Assembly (NCBI GenBank): GCA_900543445.1
Contig: UQRC01000001.1
Span: 67,192 to 131,191, forward strand
DNA: 64,000 nucleotides
DNA from: an uncultured Lachnobacterium sp.
Lineage (GTDB): Bacteria; Bacillota; Clostridia; Lachnospirales; Lachnospiraceae
Reading direction: 5' to 3'
The notes below the pieces were generated by a model. That model saw nothing but the letters and a program-made list of their open reading frames with translations. It was not told the DNA's origin and did not search any database. The position numbers and the translations under genes were made by a program. Below are positions 7,506 through 15,971 of this stretch, piece after piece; position 1 is the stretch's first letter, and every line of letters begins with the position of its first letter.

Positions 7506-9265
7506 TGCGGTCAAAAGAGAAGAGACAGGGACAGCTTGCTACCTTAAAGAAAGTTCTTCATTATATGAAGCATTATATTCCACTTCTTGTGTTGTCAGTG
7601 ATTTTGGCGACCGTGAGCGTGGCATTGACTTTGTATTTTCCAATCCTTACCGGTAGAGCAATCGATCTGATTCTTGCAAAAGGCAGGGTTGATTTCGCCG
7701 GAATTATTGCTTTGGCGAAGCAGGGCGTGATCGTGATCGCGATTACCGCTGCGGCACAGTGGATCATGAACATGTGCAATAACCGTATGACTTATAATAT
7801 TGTAAGAGATATCAGAAAGGATGCTTTTGACAAGATTGAGAAGCTTCCATTCAGTTACATTGACAGTCATTCGCACGGAGATATGGTCAGTCGTATTATT
7901 GCGGATGTCGATACTTTCGCGGATGGTCTTCTGATGGGATTTACGCAGCTTTTTACAGGTCTTGCGACGATCATCGGAACACTTTTGTTTATGATCTCCA
8001 TCAATATTAAGATTACGCTTGTTGTTGTCATTCTGACACCAATATCACTTTTCGTGGCAAGCTTTATTGCGAAGAAAACATATTCGATGTTCCAGCTGCA
8101 ATCAAAGACACGTGGTGAACAGACGGCTTTAATCGAGGAGATGATCGGCAACCAGAAGGTTGTGCAGGCATTTAATCATGAGGATGAGGCGCTTGAAGAG
8201 TTTGATGAGATCAACAATCGCCTGCAGAAGTATTCTCTGCGTGCGACGTTCTTCTCAAGTCTGGTGAATCCAAGTACGCGTTTTGTCAACAGTCTTGTAT
8301 ATGCGGCAGTAGGTATTACCGGAGCGCTGGCGGTTATCCTTAAGGGAGGAGCGTTTACGGTCGGTAATCTGTCCTGCTTCTTATCGTATGCGAACCAATA
8401 CACGAAGCCGTTCAATGAGATCTCCGGTGTCGTGACGGAACTTCAGAATGCGCTTGCCTGCGCGGCAAGAATTTTTGAATTGATTGAGGAACCGGCAGAG
8501 GTTGCGGATGATGCGGATGCGTATGTGCTAAAAGAGGCAGACGGAACGGTGGATATTGAGGATGTATATTTCTCCTATGTTCCGGATCAGCATCTGATCG
8601 AAGATTTTAATCTGCATGTGAAGCCTGGACAGCGTATTGCAATCGTTGGACCGACCGGATGTGGAAAGACAACACTGATCAACCTGTTGATGCGTTTCTA
8701 TGATACGAATTCCGGCAGGATCAAGGTCAGCGGACATGATATCATGCACATGACAAGACAGAGTTTACGGGCAAACTATGGTATGGTGCTGCAGGAAACG
8801 TGGCTGAAAAAAGGAACGATCCGGGACAACATCTGCATGGGTAAGCCGGATGCGACGGAAGAGGAGATGATCGCTGCCGCAAAGGCGTCACATGCGCACA
8901 GTTTTATCAAGCGTCTGCCGCATGGATATGACACATTGATCAGTGAGGACGGAGGCAATCTGTCGCAGGGGCAGAAGCAGCTTCTTTGCATTACGCGTGT
9001 TATGCTTTGCCTGCCGCCGATGCTGATTCTGGATGAGGCAACGTCATCGATCGATACACGCACGGAGATTCGTATTCAGAAGGCGTTCCTGACGATGATG
9101 CAGGGGAGAACAAGTTTTATTGTTGCACACCGTCTCTCTACAATCCGCGAGGCGGATGTCATCCTTGTTATGAAGGACGGCAAGATCATCGAGCAGGGAA
9201 ATCACGAGACACTGCTTGCACAGAACGGATTCTATGCAAATCTCTACAACAGTCAGTTTGCATAA
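7505..9265 (+). CDS. ABC exporter half-transporter, catalytic subunit
   Basis: A 586-residue partner of the preceding gene, with six membrane helices and an ATPase domain: Walker A Lys388, catalytic Glu511 in LDEATSS, switch His542 in AHRLSTI. Its signature is LSQGQ rather than LSGGQ, as expected for the half that completes the degenerate site of its partner. The consensus site would thus use these Walker motifs and the partner's LSGGQ. GGAGGTG lies just before the start, within the end of the upstream gene. Confidence 0.92.
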   Translation: MRSKEKRQGQLATLKKVLHYMKHYIPLLVLSVILATVSVALTLYFPILTGRAIDLILAKGRVDFAGIIALAKQGVIVIAITAAAQWIMNMCNNRMTYNIVRDIRKDAFDKIEKLPFSYIDSHSHGDMVSRIIADVDTFADGLLMGFTQLFTGLATIIGTLLFMISINIKITLVVVILTPISLFVASFIAKKTYSMFQLQSKTRGEQTALIEEMIGNQKVVQAFNHEDEALEEFDEINNRLQKYSLRATFFSSLVNPSTRFVNSLVYAAVGITGALAVILKGGAFTVGNLSCFLSYANQYTKPFNEISGVVTELQNALACAARIFELIEEPAEVADDADAYVLKEADGTVDIEDVYFSYVPDQHLIEDFNLHVKPGQRIAIVGPTGCGKTTLINLLMRFYDTNSGRIKVSGHDIMHMTRQSLRANYGMVLQETWLKKGTIRDNICMGKPDATEEEMIAAAKASHAHSFIKRLPHGYDTLISEDGGNLSQGQKQLLCITRVMLCLPPMLILDEATSSIDTRTEIRIQKAFLTMMQGRTSFIVAHRLSTIREADVILVMKDGKIIEQGNHETLLAQNGFYANLYNSQFA

Positions 9266-9269
9266 ATAA

Positions 9270-9302
9270 AAACACGGATGGCCGCTTTGGTCATCCGTGT
9301 TT
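9270..9302. terminator. Convergent terminator
   Basis: AAACACGGATG pairs with CATCCGTGTTT, with T-rich flanks on both strands. It lies between the ABC operon and the L,D-transpeptidase gene. Confidence 0.85.
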
Positions 9303-9324
9303 TGTTGTAAAATAATGATTTCAG

Positions 9325-10818
9325 TTATTCGTCCTTCTTGTCTGGATCCTTGTAAGAATAAGCATTTGATATCTTACAGTTCTCGGTAATCAGCGTAACC
9401 GGATCACGATAGAAAGCAATGACCGGTGTACCGACCTCAAGCGTATCGTAAAGCTTCTTAGCAATCTTCTCCGGGACATTGATGCATCCGTGAGATCCGG
9501 AAGTCTTATAGATTTCTCCACCAAACGAGCTGCGCCAGCTCGCATCATGGATTCCTACGTTGTAAGCAAAAGGCATAAAATATTTGACATTGGATGCATA
9601 GTTTTCACCGACGAGCGTTGCATCCTTTTGTTTGTAGACGATTTTGAATACACCGTCCGGGGAACCATTCTTCCTTGCAATATTACCGGAGACGATATCG
9701 GTCTCTGTGATCAGTTTTCCCTCTTTGTAATACCACAGGTGCTGCTTCGTATAATCAATTTCAACGTAAGTGCCACCGATATCATCCAGTCCGCTTTTCT
9801 CTGCGGTCTGCTCATAGACAGGTTCACGTTCCACAGGCGTGCCGCCGGTCAAGTCCTTCTTTAACTGTTCAGCTTCCCTGGACTTACTGATGACCCATCC
9901 ATAGTCGCCGCCTCCGATCTTCACCGTGTCGCCGGAGGAGGTCTTAAAATCTCTGACATCTCCGTATGTATTGTAGGTGCTGGCCAGATGCTGTACAAAC
10001 TGTGCCAGTTTCTCGTCGTTTAATTCCACATTTCCGTCATCATTGATGTCTAACATATGGAGAATCGTCCTGGAGTCCAGATTTTCATCCACGCCATCGA
10101 TCAGATAGTGAACGGTGGAAGCAGTGTATTTGGTAATCTTATCCATCGTGTCACTGATGATGCTGTCCGAGGCATGTACCGCAGGTTCTTCATAACAGGC
10201 ATCGGAGAGTGTAATCTTCGTCTCCTGATTGTCCACCGCCTGCGTGATCTCCCTTAACACCTGATCGTGGATCGGCTCGTTACCATCGACTTCATCGATT
10301 ACCTTTGCATCATCTTCTGACAGGTCAATGCGCGCATCTTCGGGCTTGGTAATGTAGTCTTCGTCAAAGATGGTAAGATCATCTATGAGATCTGTCAAAG
10401 CGTCCTTATCATAGGTGAAGGAACGGTTCATCTCGTACGCATGTGTACGGAAAATCTGGACGGGCCAGGTGAATCCGTTCTGTTTCTTGAGTAAGGCAGC
10501 CTCTTCACCATTTGCCTGATATCGGTAATCAAAATCAGGTCCTGCGATATGGAATTTGTTGCCCTCTCTGTCAAGCACGGTCAGGAGATAAGTGCTTGCT
10601 CCGTCTGTGTGTTTGCTCTCCACATAATCCGCGGTCTTATTGCCGCAGGCGAGATCACCGATCGTTGTCTTCGGGAAAAAGTGGTTGTTATAATAGATAC
10701 CGAAACCAATATATACGCCAAGAAGAGCGGCGGCGGTTCCGATCAATGCAGCGACTGCGATCGCACGGTTGCGGCGTTTCTTTCGCCTTGCTGTAAGCTT
10801 TGTTGTGTTTGTTGCCAT
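9325..10818 (-). CDS. L,D-transpeptidase with peptidoglycan-binding domain
   Basis: A 497-residue cell-wall enzyme. A basic N-terminus (KLTARRKKRRNR) precedes one membrane anchor at about 20-45. The middle, about 50-340, resembles the PG_binding_4 repeats that precede such enzymes. The C-terminal YkuD domain (about 350-475) ends in SHGCIN with catalytic Cys445 and His443. It should form 3-3 cross-links or attach substrates outside the membrane. The gene is 89 bp downstream of the phosphofructokinase gene on the same strand and may share its transcript. AAAGGAAGG precedes the ATG. Confidence 0.9.
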   Translation of the reverse strand: MATNTTKLTARRKKRRNRAIAVAALIGTAAALLGVYIGFGIYYNNHFFPKTTIGDLACGNKTADYVESKHTDGASTYLLTVLDREGNKFHIAGPDFDYRYQANGEEAALLKKQNGFTWPVQIFRTHAYEMNRSFTYDKDALTDLIDDLTIFDEDYITKPEDARIDLSEDDAKVIDEVDGNEPIHDQVLREITQAVDNQETKITLSDACYEEPAVHASDSIISDTMDKITKYTASTVHYLIDGVDENLDSRTILHMLDINDDGNVELNDEKLAQFVQHLASTYNTYGDVRDFKTSSGDTVKIGGGDYGWVISKSREAEQLKKDLTGGTPVEREPVYEQTAEKSGLDDIGGTYVEIDYTKQHLWYYKEGKLITETDIVSGNIARKNGSPDGVFKIVYKQKDATLVGENYASNVKYFMPFAYNVGIHDASWRSSFGGEIYKTSGSHGCINVPEKIAKKLYDTLEVGTPVIAFYRDPVTLITENCKISNAYSYKDPDKKDE

Positions 10819-10844
10819 ATAAGATCCTTCCTTTAAGTGTGTTA

Positions 10845-10901
10845 ACTTTCGAAAAAGCTAAGATGTCTCAGGGAACACTTAAGCAACACGTTATCGAAAG
10901 T
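10845..10901. repeat. Inverted repeat between pfp and the L,D-transpeptidase gene
   Basis: ACTTTCGA (10845-10852) and TCGAAAGT (10894-10901) face each other across 41 bp. There is no T-run, so a terminator is not supported. It may be an RNA processing or stability element. No promoter is clear in this gap. Confidence 0.35.
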
Positions 10902-10906
10902 AATAT

Positions 10907-12145
10907 TTAAGCGCGCGGCTTTAAGTGTGATACCGGCATATATACCGGGATGCCATCTTTGTAGGAGATAGAAACTTCTCCCTGAATCAGTGGTTTTAAG
11001 TATTCATATAATGCAGGTGTGATATCATTGCCCGTCTCGTTGATCCATTCACGCGGAATGGATTTGGCCTCGTTTGCAATACCGGCGATCGGTGCGTGAT
11101 CGTAGCGAACCTCATAAGGGGTGTTGGATACACGCTCTAATGTTACCATGCTTGCGGTAATCCCTTCCTCCGCAAGAGATACCGCTTTATTGCCAAGTGT
11201 GAAGGATTCATTTAAATCGGTAGCGGACGCCATATGTGCCGCACAACGCTGGAGTACATTAACTTCTACAGAACGCACCTTGACGCCGATATTTTCCTTT
11301 ACAAGAAATTCAAGTGCTTTACCGGCACCGGACAGCTGCTGGTGTCCGAACTGGTCTGCGACAGCCTTGGATGCGGTAATGTAATCCCCGTTCTCGTCGC
11401 GGATTCCTTCGGATACTGCAACGATTACGTTATTGAGCGTCTTTAATTTCTCACGGATATCATTTAAGAACTGTTCCTTGTCAAAAGCGACCTCCGGAAG
11501 ATAGATCAGGTGCGGAGCCGTATTATATTCATTTCTCGCCAAGGCACTTGATGCGGTCAGCCAGCCGGCGTCGCGTCCCATGATTTCTACGATCGTAACA
11601 CTTTTTACCGCGTAAATAAAAGTGTCGTGTGCCACTTCGAGCATAGTGCTTGCGATATATTTGGCAGCAGAACCGAATCCCGGTGTATGATCGATCACGC
11701 ACAGATCGTTATCAATTGTCTTCGGAATGCCGATAATACGAATATCACTATTGATTTTGGCGGCATAATCGGATAACTTAAGAACCGTATCCATGGAATC
11801 GTTACCACCAATGTAAAAGAATGCCTTAATGTTTAATTTGGCAAACTGGTTAAAAATAAATACATAAGGAGAATCGTCATCCTTGTAATTCGGAAGCTTA
11901 TGTCGGCAGGAACCGAGATACATCGCAGGTGTCACCTTAAGGCGTTCGAGTTTCTCTTCGTCATCGATCATCTCGGTGAGATTTAAATAGTTTTCGTTTA
12001 AAATTCCGAGAATTCCGTTGATCGATCCGTAGCAGGTAGCGTATTTGCCGGAGCGCATTACTCCGTCGATCACTCCCGCTAAGCTGGCGTTGATGGCTAC
12101 AGTTGGGCCGCCGGACTGGGCAACCATACAGTTTGACTGATTCAT
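10907..12145 (-). CDS. pfp: Pyrophosphate-dependent 6-phosphofructokinase
   Basis: A 412-residue PfkA-superfamily enzyme that phosphorylates fructose 6-phosphate in glycolysis. Two residues decide the phosphate donor. GGNDS at 113-117 has Asp116 where ATP enzymes have Gly, and PKTIDND has Lys142 where ATP enzymes have Gly. Both are the PPi-type choices. MGRDAGW and the sugar-phosphate loop are intact. AAGGAG precedes the start. The reaction is reversible and saves ATP in fermenters. Confidence 0.9.
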   Translation of the reverse strand: MNQSNCMVAQSGGPTVAINASLAGVIDGVMRSGKYATCYGSINGILGILNENYLNLTEMIDDEEKLERLKVTPAMYLGSCRHKLPNYKDDDSPYVFIFNQFAKLNIKAFFYIGGNDSMDTVLKLSDYAAKINSDIRIIGIPKTIDNDLCVIDHTPGFGSAAKYIASTMLEVAHDTFIYAVKSVTIVEIMGRDAGWLTASSALARNEYNTAPHLIYLPEVAFDKEQFLNDIREKLKTLNNVIVAVSEGIRDENGDYITASKAVADQFGHQQLSGAGKALEFLVKENIGVKVRSVEVNVLQRCAAHMASATDLNESFTLGNKAVSLAEEGITASMVTLERVSNTPYEVRYDHAPIAGIANEAKSIPREWINETGNDITPALYEYLKPLIQGEVSISYKDGIPVYMPVSHLKPRA

Positions 12146-12188
12146 TCTGGTAACTCCTTATTCAAGCATGATTGTTTATGTTAAACTC

Positions 12189-12217
12189 ATTGTAGAGTTT
12201 TTGAAAGGAAATCGCAA
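12189..12217 (-). promoter_or_regulatory. Promoter of pfp
   Basis: On the minus strand TTGCGA and TACAAT are separated by 17 bp. Confidence 0.65.
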
Positions 12218-12226
12218 GGGAAAGAC

Positions 12227-13312
12227 ATGAAAAAGCAAAATTTAACAATTTCTTCATTATATAAGGAAAACGAATCATACAAGGATTGTGTGCTCTGCCC
12301 GAGAGAGTGCCATGTCAACCGTATGCAGGGGGCCAAAGGCGTGTGCGCTATGGATGCAACTATCCGCGTCGCGCGGGCGGCGCTGCATTACTGGGAGGAA
12401 CCGTGCATCAGCGGAACAAACGGGAGCGGAGCCGTGTTCTTCAGCGGCTGCGCGATGCACTGCGTTTTCTGTCAGAATGAGCCGATCGCACAGGGTGAGT
12501 CGGGCATTGCAATCAGCAGGGAACGGCTCGCTGAGATCTTCTTAGAACTGCAGGAGCAGAAGGCGAACAACATCAATCTGGTCACACCGGGACAGTATGT
12601 TCCAGACATTATCGTGGCTGTGGAGGAGGCACGGCGTCAGGGACTTCACATTCCAATTGTCTACAACACGAGTGCATACGAGAAGGTAGATACATTAAAA
12701 ATGCTCGAAGGCATTGTGGACATCTATCTTCCTGATTTCAAATATATGGATATGCAGACCGCAGGAAAATATTCCCATGCACCGGACTATCCTTCGGTTG
12801 CGAAGGACGCAATCGCAGAGATGGTGCGCCAGCAGCCACACCCGGAATTTATGTGGGAGACATTGGAGCAGGGAGCAGCAAAGTCAATAGAAGAGGGTGA
12901 AAAAGAGAACACAGGCAAAATTGCGACCGATGCGAAAGCTCGGCGCAGTGCACCGATGGAGGATGAGGAAGGCGCGATCATGCGCCGAGGTGTCATTGTA
13001 CGTCAGCTGCTTCTTCCGGGAAAGGTGAAAGAAGCCCAGAAAATTGTTACATACCTGCATGAACATTACGGAAATCAGATATACTTAAGTATGATGAGCC
13101 AGTATACGCCGCTGCCGCATGCAGACCGTTTCCCGGAGCTTGCACGCCGTGTGTCGAAGCGTGAGTATAACGATTATATCGATGAAGCAATCCGGATTGG
13201 AGTCGAACAGGCTTTCATTCAGGAGGGGGATGTCGCAGAGGAGAGTTTTATACCGGATTTCCTGAGCGGGGAGGGCGTACTGCATAAGGCTTTTTCCGAT
13301 AGGAAAGCGTAG
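12227..13312 (+). CDS. Radical SAM protein, PflA-like (COG1313-type)
   Basis: A 361-residue protein with a CAMHCVFC radical-SAM motif (Cys75, 79, 82) that binds [4Fe-4S] and SAM. It is preceded by a Cys-rich N-terminus (Cys21, 24, 28, 40) that may hold a second metal site. The family is annotated as pyruvate-formate-lyase activating-enzyme-like, but no glycyl-radical enzyme is adjacent and the target is unknown. A charged, low-complexity stretch at about 209-247 interrupts the core just before the conserved MRRGVIVRQLLLPG segment and looks like an insertion relative to relatives I know. It is divergent from pfp. Confidence 0.8.
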   Translation: MKKQNLTISSLYKENESYKDCVLCPRECHVNRMQGAKGVCAMDATIRVARAALHYWEEPCISGTNGSGAVFFSGCAMHCVFCQNEPIAQGESGIAISRERLAEIFLELQEQKANNINLVTPGQYVPDIIVAVEEARRQGLHIPIVYNTSAYEKVDTLKMLEGIVDIYLPDFKYMDMQTAGKYSHAPDYPSVAKDAIAEMVRQQPHPEFMWETLEQGAAKSIEEGEKENTGKIATDAKARRSAPMEDEEGAIMRRGVIVRQLLLPGKVKEAQKIVTYLHEHYGNQIYLSMMSQYTPLPHADRFPELARRVSKREYNDYIDEAIRIGVEQAFIQEGDVAEESFIPDFLSGEGVLHKAFSDRKA

Positions 13313-13351
13313 CCTGCAAAGCATGGGAAATATAAAATATAGAGCAAGATA

Positions 13352-13380
13352 TTGTATAGAATTTTGTCGAAAGGTATTGT
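13352..13380 (+). promoter_or_regulatory. Promoter of the small hypothetical gene
   Basis: TTGTAT and TATTGT are separated by 17 bp, about 35 bp before the TTG start. Confidence 0.5.
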
Positions 13381-13415
13381 ACGATGGATTTATGAAATGA
13401 GGGGAGGCAGCGTGT

Positions 13416-13709
13416 TTGAGGGAAACATTACAGGCGCAGCAGATCACAATTGAATGTCCGAATACGATTTTTCATCTGTATATCCGGACGGAAAATGAGA
13501 TGTCCAAGCTTGAGATCTTTATGCGGAATCTTCGCAAGGTGGAGAGGCTGGATCTCATCGATATCTATCAGTGGTGCAACCGGCAGAAGATACTCTATGA
13601 TACGGCTTTCCGGTATCGCAGGGACAGTTCCGTATGGAGAAATCTGCGTGCCTATATGCACTATTCCAGTCAGAAAATGAAATACATGGTTCGTTTCGGA
13701 ACCGTATAA
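13416..13709 (+). CDS. Hypothetical protein, 97 residues
   Basis: I do not recognise this family. It starts at TTG with GGGGAGG eight bases upstream; the nearby GTG at 13412 is in another frame that stops early. The protein is soluble, basic in the second half and rich in Arg, Tyr and Ile, with no membrane segment or metal motif. It has its own promoter and terminator, so it is likely a real monocistronic gene. Confidence 0.65.
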   Translation: MRETLQAQQITIECPNTIFHLYIRTENEMSKLEIFMRNLRKVERLDLIDIYQWCNRQKILYDTAFRYRRDSSVWRNLRAYMHYSSQKMKYMVRFGTV

Positions 13710-13723
13710 GAGATTGCAATCAG

Positions 13724-13751
13724 ACCGTCAGTTCATTCTGGCGGTTTTTTT
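13724..13751 (+). terminator. Intrinsic terminator
   Basis: ACCGTCAG pairs with CTGGCGGT (one T:G) and is followed by seven T. Confidence 0.85.
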
Positions 13752-13777
13752 CTGCAAAAAATTAAGAAATAGTTTAG

Positions 13778-13806
13778 TTGCATACCGGCCGGATTTGGGG
13801 TAGTAT
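13778..13806 (+). promoter_or_regulatory. Promoter of the S66 peptidase gene
   Basis: TTGCAT and TAGTAT are separated by 17 bp. Confidence 0.65.
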
Positions 13807-13826
13807 GGGGAAAAAGGAGGGCGCAT

Positions 13827-14849
13827 ATGAGATACCCTGATTTTTTAGAGAAAAACGGAACGATCGGATTTGTTGCGCCGGCTTTTGGCTGTGCGACGGA
13901 ACCATACAGGAGTGCTTTTGCCAATGCGCGGCGCATTTTTGAAGAGATGGGACATAAGACGGTGGCAGGCGACAATTGTTATGCGGATCTTGGAATCGGC
14001 ATCAGCAACACACCGGAGAAATGTGCAGAGGAATTGAACGAGGCATATTGCAGCGATGAGTCGCAGATACTGATGTCTTGTGGCGGCGGAGAGCTGATGT
14101 GTGAAATCGTACCATACATTGATTTTGAACGGATCCAGATGGCGAAGCCCAAGTGGTTTATGGGGTATTCGGATAATACGAATTTTACCTTTCTTCTGAC
14201 AACACTTTGTGACACTGCGGCAATCTATGGACCGTGTGCACCGGCATTCGGCATGCAGCCGTGGCATGCGTCACTGAAGGATGCTTATGAAGTCCTAAGA
14301 GGTGAAAAGCGCGAGGTCGGCAATTATGACCGCTGGGAGCGTGAGAGTCTCAAGGATGCGGGACATCCGCTTGTCCCTTACAATGTGACGGAGCCGTTTA
14401 GGCTTAGACGATTTCCGGATGAGGAAGTGACGATCAAGGGAAGACTGATCGGAGGCTGCATGGACTGTCTGGTGAATCTGCTCGGCACTTCGTTTGATGA
14501 GGTACGTGCGTTTCAGGATCGCTACGAGGAGGATGGAATCATCTGGTTCTTAGAATCCTGTGATCTGAATATTATGTCGATCCGCCGCGCCATCTGGCAG
14601 ATGAAGAATGCAGGCTGGTTCGAGCATGTGAAAGGATTTCTGATCGGGCGGCCGTACTGTCACGGAAGTGAGATGTTTGGCATTGACCAGTATGAGGCAG
14701 TCATGGGACTGCTTGCGGAATATGAGGTCCCCGTGATCATGGATCTGGATATCGGACATCTGGCGCCGATGATGCCGATGATCAGTGGGGCACTTGCAAA
14801 GGTGCATTCGGTTGGAAACTCCATTGAGATCCGCTATATCTACGAATAA
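13827..14849 (+). CDS. S66 family LD-carboxypeptidase (LdcA/MccF-like)
   Basis: A 340-residue serine peptidase. The nucleophile Ser115 is in MGYSDNT, the oxyanion-side CGGGE loop is at about 85-89, and the Glu243 (FLES) and His311 (DIGH) complete the S66 triad. LdcA enzymes trim the terminal D-Ala from peptidoglycan tetrapeptides in recycling; MccF relatives cleave microcin C-type acyl-AMP compounds. The sequence does not separate the two. No signal peptide is seen, so it acts in the cytoplasm. AAAGGAGG precedes the ATG. Confidence 0.9.
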   Translation: MRYPDFLEKNGTIGFVAPAFGCATEPYRSAFANARRIFEEMGHKTVAGDNCYADLGIGISNTPEKCAEELNEAYCSDESQILMSCGGGELMCEIVPYIDFERIQMAKPKWFMGYSDNTNFTFLLTTLCDTAAIYGPCAPAFGMQPWHASLKDAYEVLRGEKREVGNYDRWERESLKDAGHPLVPYNVTEPFRLRRFPDEEVTIKGRLIGGCMDCLVNLLGTSFDEVRAFQDRYEEDGIIWFLESCDLNIMSIRRAIWQMKNAGWFEHVKGFLIGRPYCHGSEMFGIDQYEAVMGLLAEYEVPVIMDLDIGHLAPMMPMISGALAKVHSVGNSIEIRYIYE

Positions 14850-14929
14850 ATGAAGCGGTAATTGCGGAGTAAGACTCCACAGGAGTTCTGTAATTGCCTG
14901 GAATATAGGAAGTATGAAAGGAGAAAATC

Positions 14930-15868
14930 ATGAATAAGTTTGGAAAGACGATGCTTGCATTAACGCTTGCAGCAGTAACGGTAGCCAGTACGGCAGTACC
15001 ACAGAATGTGTATGCGACAGAAGTGACGGAGCAGGGGGACGATGTTGTGATCACGGAGAAGGATAAGCCGTATCTCGCTTTGGGTGCAGATCTGACGGCG
15101 GATCAGCAGCATACGGTATTGTCTTACATGGGAATCGACGCAGCGGATTTTGATCAATATGATGTTGTCTATGTCAATAATGAGGAGGAGCACAAGTATC
15201 TGGACGCTTATATCCCGAGCAAACAGATCGGAACGAAGTCACTTTCTTCCGTGCTGATCTCACTGACAGACAAGGGAAGCGGTGTCAAGGTATCGACCTA
15301 CAATATTAATTATTGTACAGCTGGTATGTATAAGAATGCGCTTGCGACCGCGGGAATCGAGGATGCCAATGTGATCGTTGCCGGACCGTTCGCTTTGTCC
15401 GGTACGGCAGCTCTTGTCGGAACTTTTGAGGCCTATGAGGAGATGACCGGAGAGACATTGGATGAGTCGGTTGTGGATGCGGCGATGGATGAGCTTGTTA
15501 CAACCGGAGAACTGGAACAGAGTATCGATGGAGAGCCGGAAGAAATCGAGTCCATGATCGCGGATCTAAAGAGTAAGATCGCAAGCGGAGATCTGGATAC
15601 GCCGGAGAAGATCCAGGCTGCGATCGAGGAAGCGGCAAAGGAACACAATATTACATTGTCGGATGCGGATAAGGAGAAGATTGCGAACCTTCTTGATAAG
15701 TTAAAAGGTCTTGATCTCAACTGGGACAGCATCGCAAACCAGGCATCCGCATGGGCAGACAAGTTGCAGGACAGTATTTCGCAAAATGGCGGATTATCGG
15801 GAATCGGAGAGGCAATTTCGAACTTTTTTGCCAAGATTATCGATGCGATCAAATCACTTTTTGGTTAA
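14930..15868 (+). CDS. Secreted DUF1002 protein
   Basis: A 312-residue protein with a clear signal peptide (MNKFGKTMLALTLAAV, likely cleavage after VYA near residue 30) and the acidic DUF1002 region typical of Firmicutes, including a YIPSKQIG segment and GPFALSGTAALVG. A Glu/Asp-rich helical region follows, and the C-terminus ends in an amphipathic FFAKIIDAIKSLFG helix. The function of the family is not known to me. It may share a transcript with the S66 peptidase 80 bp upstream; AAAGGAG precedes the ATG. Confidence 0.8.
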   Translation: MNKFGKTMLALTLAAVTVASTAVPQNVYATEVTEQGDDVVITEKDKPYLALGADLTADQQHTVLSYMGIDAADFDQYDVVYVNNEEEHKYLDAYIPSKQIGTKSLSSVLISLTDKGSGVKVSTYNINYCTAGMYKNALATAGIEDANVIVAGPFALSGTAALVGTFEAYEEMTGETLDESVVDAAMDELVTTGELEQSIDGEPEEIESMIADLKSKIASGDLDTPEKIQAAIEEAAKEHNITLSDADKEKIANLLDKLKGLDLNWDSIANQASAWADKLQDSISQNGGLSGIGEAISNFFAKIIDAIKSLFG

Positions 15869-15875
15869 AGTAATT

Positions 15876-15914
15876 TATAAAATTTGAGTAAAGTGATTGT
15901 AAAACGACAGTAAA
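15876..15914. promoter_or_regulatory. Pho-box-like array (four 6-bp repeats, 11-bp period)
   Basis: TATAAA (15876), AGTAAA (15887), TGTAAA (15898) and AGTAAA (15909) recur exactly every 11 bp. On the minus strand they read TTTACT, TTTACA, TTTACT, TTTATA, each with 5-bp spacers, which is the layout of the Bacillus PhoP box (TTWACA-like, four repeats). The array overlaps the -35 region of a phosphate transporter gene. No phoPR is in the window. Confidence 0.65.
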
Positions 15915-15926
15915 GTGTTTTATAAT
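15897..15926 (+). promoter_or_regulatory. Promoter of the Na/Pi cotransporter gene
   Basis: TTGTAA and TATAAT are separated by 18 bp. The third and fourth Pho-like repeats overlap the -35 and spacer. Confidence 0.65.
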
Positions 15927-15971
15927 GAATCGGAACTTGTAAAGCACTAGGAGAAAAGGAAACATTAGAAT

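Noticed and set aside
10010-10080. EF-hand/dockerin-like stretch (DINDDGNVELND) in the L,D-transpeptidase
   Set aside because: The segment fits the usual PG_binding_4 repeat pattern, and only one such loop is present; a dockerin needs two.
14850-14929. Repeats of GTAATTGC and GGAGT/ACTCC before the DUF1002 gene
   Set aside because: The pairing options are short and conflicting, with no T-run; I could not support an operator, terminator or riboswitch.
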